A stretch of 64,000 nt of DNA, from assembly GCF_018143015.1 (NCBI RefSeq), contig NC_054756.1:13765902-13829901 (forward strand). Direction: 5' to 3'. Origin of the DNA: Lytechinus variegatus (taxonomy: Eukaryota > Echinodermata > Echinoidea > Temnopleuroida > Toxopneustidae). A program made the translations under genes and the position numbers. A model generated the notes under the pieces. The model was given only the letters and a program-made list of their open reading frames with translations, was not told where the DNA came from and ran no database searches. Within the stretch, counting starts at the first letter, position 1. Every line of letters begins with the position of its first letter. Of the stretch, positions 61,860 to 64,000 are shown piece after piece.

Positions 61860-62860
61860 TTACTCTCTAGGAGCCTCCGGGCTACTCTAGGCTACATCAT
61901 CACCCCCACTAAAGTAAACATTTTTAAGTTGGGGTGCATATGGAACTCTTGCCACAGATCTGCTCCTAATTAAAGCATTGGCAAAAATATTGATTTTTTG
62001 ACTGGTTGCCAACACCACAAGACTGAAGAAGAAGAAGTGATGCTGGGGCTTTTTTCATGACGAGTACGACATCAGCGATACGTAGGAACGTCCTTGGACC
62101 ATTCTTCCAAGATAGTGTAATGGGATTGGTGACAAATCAGCGCTTTCCGTTTCACGAAGGCAATTCTGTCTTACAAGTTCCACATTGTTTGATATCAATA
62201 GAATCGCCTAACGGGAAAGCCTTCATTCAATCATCACCTGAGGCTGAACCTTTGTTTTATTAAAGTTTTATTTCGGAATGATGACATTTCATAAAATCAT
62301 AGATTCCATTAAATGGAGATCGAATATTGTTTTATGTATTACTAATTGTACATAGAATTGATGTATAAGGTAAAAAGAGAAAAAAAAAACTTCAAAAAGT
62401 TAAAGATTCACAAAAAATATAACTGGATAAAAATTAAAATCGAAATTTCATTATTTCCCTTGACCTTGTCTACATGTAGAACACGGTGCCCTTTTTTAGA
62501 GACACCTTTAATTGATATTTCGAAGAAAGAGACCCTTGTCTGACATAAAAATTGATGTAACTAAGTGTTGTGTGAAATCAATACGGAATGAAAAAGAAAA
62601 TACAGAAACAATGCGCGGCACTGCACTACCGCTACACACCCAGCTCAGGCCAGTCGGCCGCGCCCGGCTCGACAGCTGCGGGGTGGCGGCTGGCGTGGAA
62701 ATATTGCAATATACCGACGACCCTTTTAGTTTCGGATAGTCATGCCTGTGGTACAACTACAGCTGATACCGGTACCAAATGAATTACTGTAGACAATATC
62801 AATGAACTATCATTTCATTTTTAATTTGGAAACGAAATCATGTAAGTTAATAAACTAGTA
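61860..62860. other. GALE leader intron, with an unexplained open frame and a CpG patch
   Basis: 62057-62263 (+) is open for 68 residues with fairly balanced composition, followed at once by ATTAAAG. I recognise no domain and no splice sites. 62610-62700 is CG-rich (CAGTCGGCCGCGCCCGGCTC). Confidence 0.35.
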
Positions 62861-62866
62861 ACTTAC

Positions 62867-63130
62867 CTCAATTGATGTACCGTACCGGTAACTTAATCAG
62901 TGTCTTTGGCTGTTAGGTGATCGATGTTGTCACGTCATCAACCCAGTTCGCACGTGCATATTTGCAACTCCTGCGCGGCGTGCGCGAACTAAGGAGTCGC
63001 GCGTGATGAGGGAACATTTCTATTCCTGGCGTATGAAATTTCTCATGTACACAAGTGAACATGGGATAACACGATTCTTTGGTGCCTGTATTCGAATATA
63101 ACATGAGTGAAATCGCTGGATACGTATACG
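62867..63130 (-). other. GALE: Probable 5' untranslated exon and promoter region of GALE
   Basis: On the minus strand TCAATTGAG|GTAAGTTACT at 62867 is a strong donor, and the coding exon at 59616 needs an upstream exon because its ATG follows an acceptor by 8 bases. The region just upstream has CG-rich words (CGCGGCGTGCGCG near 62973) and an E-box CACGTG (62951). The transcription start is not fixed. Confidence 0.45.
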
Positions 63131-63383
63131 TACCGTATTGTGTTTTTAGCCTAGTAAGTGTGGGCTACTACTAAAGTGAACAAGTCAAGGCAAGTTTGCA
63201 GGTCAAGCAAGCATGGACGGTTAGTTCAGAGCTTCGCTCGATTTTTTTAACCATTATCTACATGACAGCTTTATCATATGTTTGGCAAGATTTTCGACCA
63301 GGTAGAACTTCTGGTGAGCTAGGTAAGGTAAACTAATTGGTAAGAATTAACGAAGCCAGCTTCCTTTCTGATGATGGGGGGCA
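63131..63383. other. Region upstream of GALE, possible divergent start
   Basis: On the plus strand AAGCATGGACG|GTTAGT at 63211-63225 could be a very short first coding exon of a divergent gene. This is only a start codon next to a donor-like sequence, hence weak. Confidence 0.2.
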
Positions 63384-63640
63384 CTCATTCAATGAACAAG
63401 GTTATAAATTATAATATAACCTTGTTCTCAGTTATACTTATATCTCCATGTGTGGCAAAATAATGGTGGCAGTGTTTGGCTTAATTTCTCTTTTTATATG
63501 GGACAAATGTTTGATTTTCTTACACTGTCAGTTTTCATTACAGGTATTCGTCATATAACTTGGCTCTTATTAACTTATGTAAATTTAATTCTTTAAGTTA
63601 TTTTTTTCTTCATGAAATATAGAGATTGAAAAATGAAAAT
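63384..63640 (+). repeat. Dispersed repeat with GAACAAGGTTAT hairpin, copy 2
   Basis: Counterpart of 16384-16620. The hairpin arms GAACAAGGTTAT and ATAACCTTGTTC (63394-63426) are identical to copy 1, with a longer AT loop; the following sequence is diverged. Confidence 0.75.
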
Positions 63641-64000
63641 TTTCTTGCCATATTACTTTCCACCAATAGAGGGCGTACACAAAAATATGCCCCAAATTCA
63701 AGTTTTTGAGCGCTCTGGTGAATACAAAAATTATTCCCAAATTACTTATGAAAAATAAATTGCAACTGTATGGAAATCAGTAATTTTTGGTCACAAAAGT
63801 GATATTTTAATGATTTTCAATGTGTGTGTTATGTACAGCATTGGCATACCATAGTCCTACCTGTAGATTCCCCACAGGCAGGATGGTTGCAGTGAACAAG
63901 TGATGGGGGGACCTAAACAGTAGTCGAGACGCACGGCCAATATTGGAGACTGTCTCCAATGTGGGAGATTATCTCCTATATCAGAGACTTTTTTGAAGAA
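63641..64000. other. End of window, nothing certain
   Basis: AT-rich. The final 60 bases repeat GGAGACTGTCTCC, GGGAGATTATCTCCTA and CAGAGACT in a palindromic manner (63945-63990), suggesting the start of another inverted-repeat element that continues outside the window. Confidence 0.35.

Overview
This is animal genomic DNA: intron-rich, AT-rich, with consensus GT-AG introns and short coding exons inside long repeat-filled introns. The mobile-element mix (tRNA-derived SINEs with an 'ACCCAGGTGAGGTGAATGGGTACC' style body, CR1/jockey-like LINE 3' ends in ATT repeats, TTAA-flanked fold-back elements, repeats carrying 'TCGCGCTTCGCGCTCGC') suggests an echinoderm, most likely a sea urchin. That placement is inference. 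Nothing bacterial, phage-like or CRISPR-like was seen.

Three genes can be reconstructed by joining exons with phase-matched splice sites. (1) On +, 2518-4700: the last three exons of a receptor-like single-pass membrane protein, with a juxtamembrane exon, a transmembrane exon and a cytoplasmic tail carrying YMEL, YDTP and YENV tyrosine motifs. Its upstream exons are outside the window or not recognised. (2) On +, 21375-31027: a complete nine-coding-exon STPG1 orthologue (342 residues) with seven PGPGSY-type motifs spaced 39-42 residues apart. (3) On -, 59616-41966: a complete eight-coding-exon GALE, UDP-glucose 4-epimerase (346 residues), with a likely untranslated first exon ending near 62867. 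STPG1 and GALE are tail to tail, about 10 kb apart. The two have unrelated jobs: GALE is in the Leloir galactose pathway and STPG1 belongs to a ciliary/flagellar microtubule family.

The rest is largely a layered deposit of transposons. 49-648 is a TTAA-flanked fold-back; further copies of the same family lie at 45681-46273, 51879-52489 and 60390-60996, and related fold-backs at 40606-41182 and 54775-55312. 8663-17535 is a Tc1-like inverted-repeat element split by an 8 kb TTAA fold-back (9055-17119) that itself holds further nested inverted repeats. 19488-20738 is an inverted-repeat element built from two oppositely oriented minisatellites of AACTGG/CCAGTT. 35126-39525 is a dense cluster of small inverted-repeat elements with two clear nested insertions, a 146-bp tandem array of a palindromic element, two elements with 6-bp target duplications, and a hammerhead-like RNA fold on the minus strand. 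The GALE introns hold two more Tc1-like elements, a tandem repeat with units of about 113-125 bp, and LINE and SINE pieces. All functional statements come from reading the sequence; no search or alignment was run.
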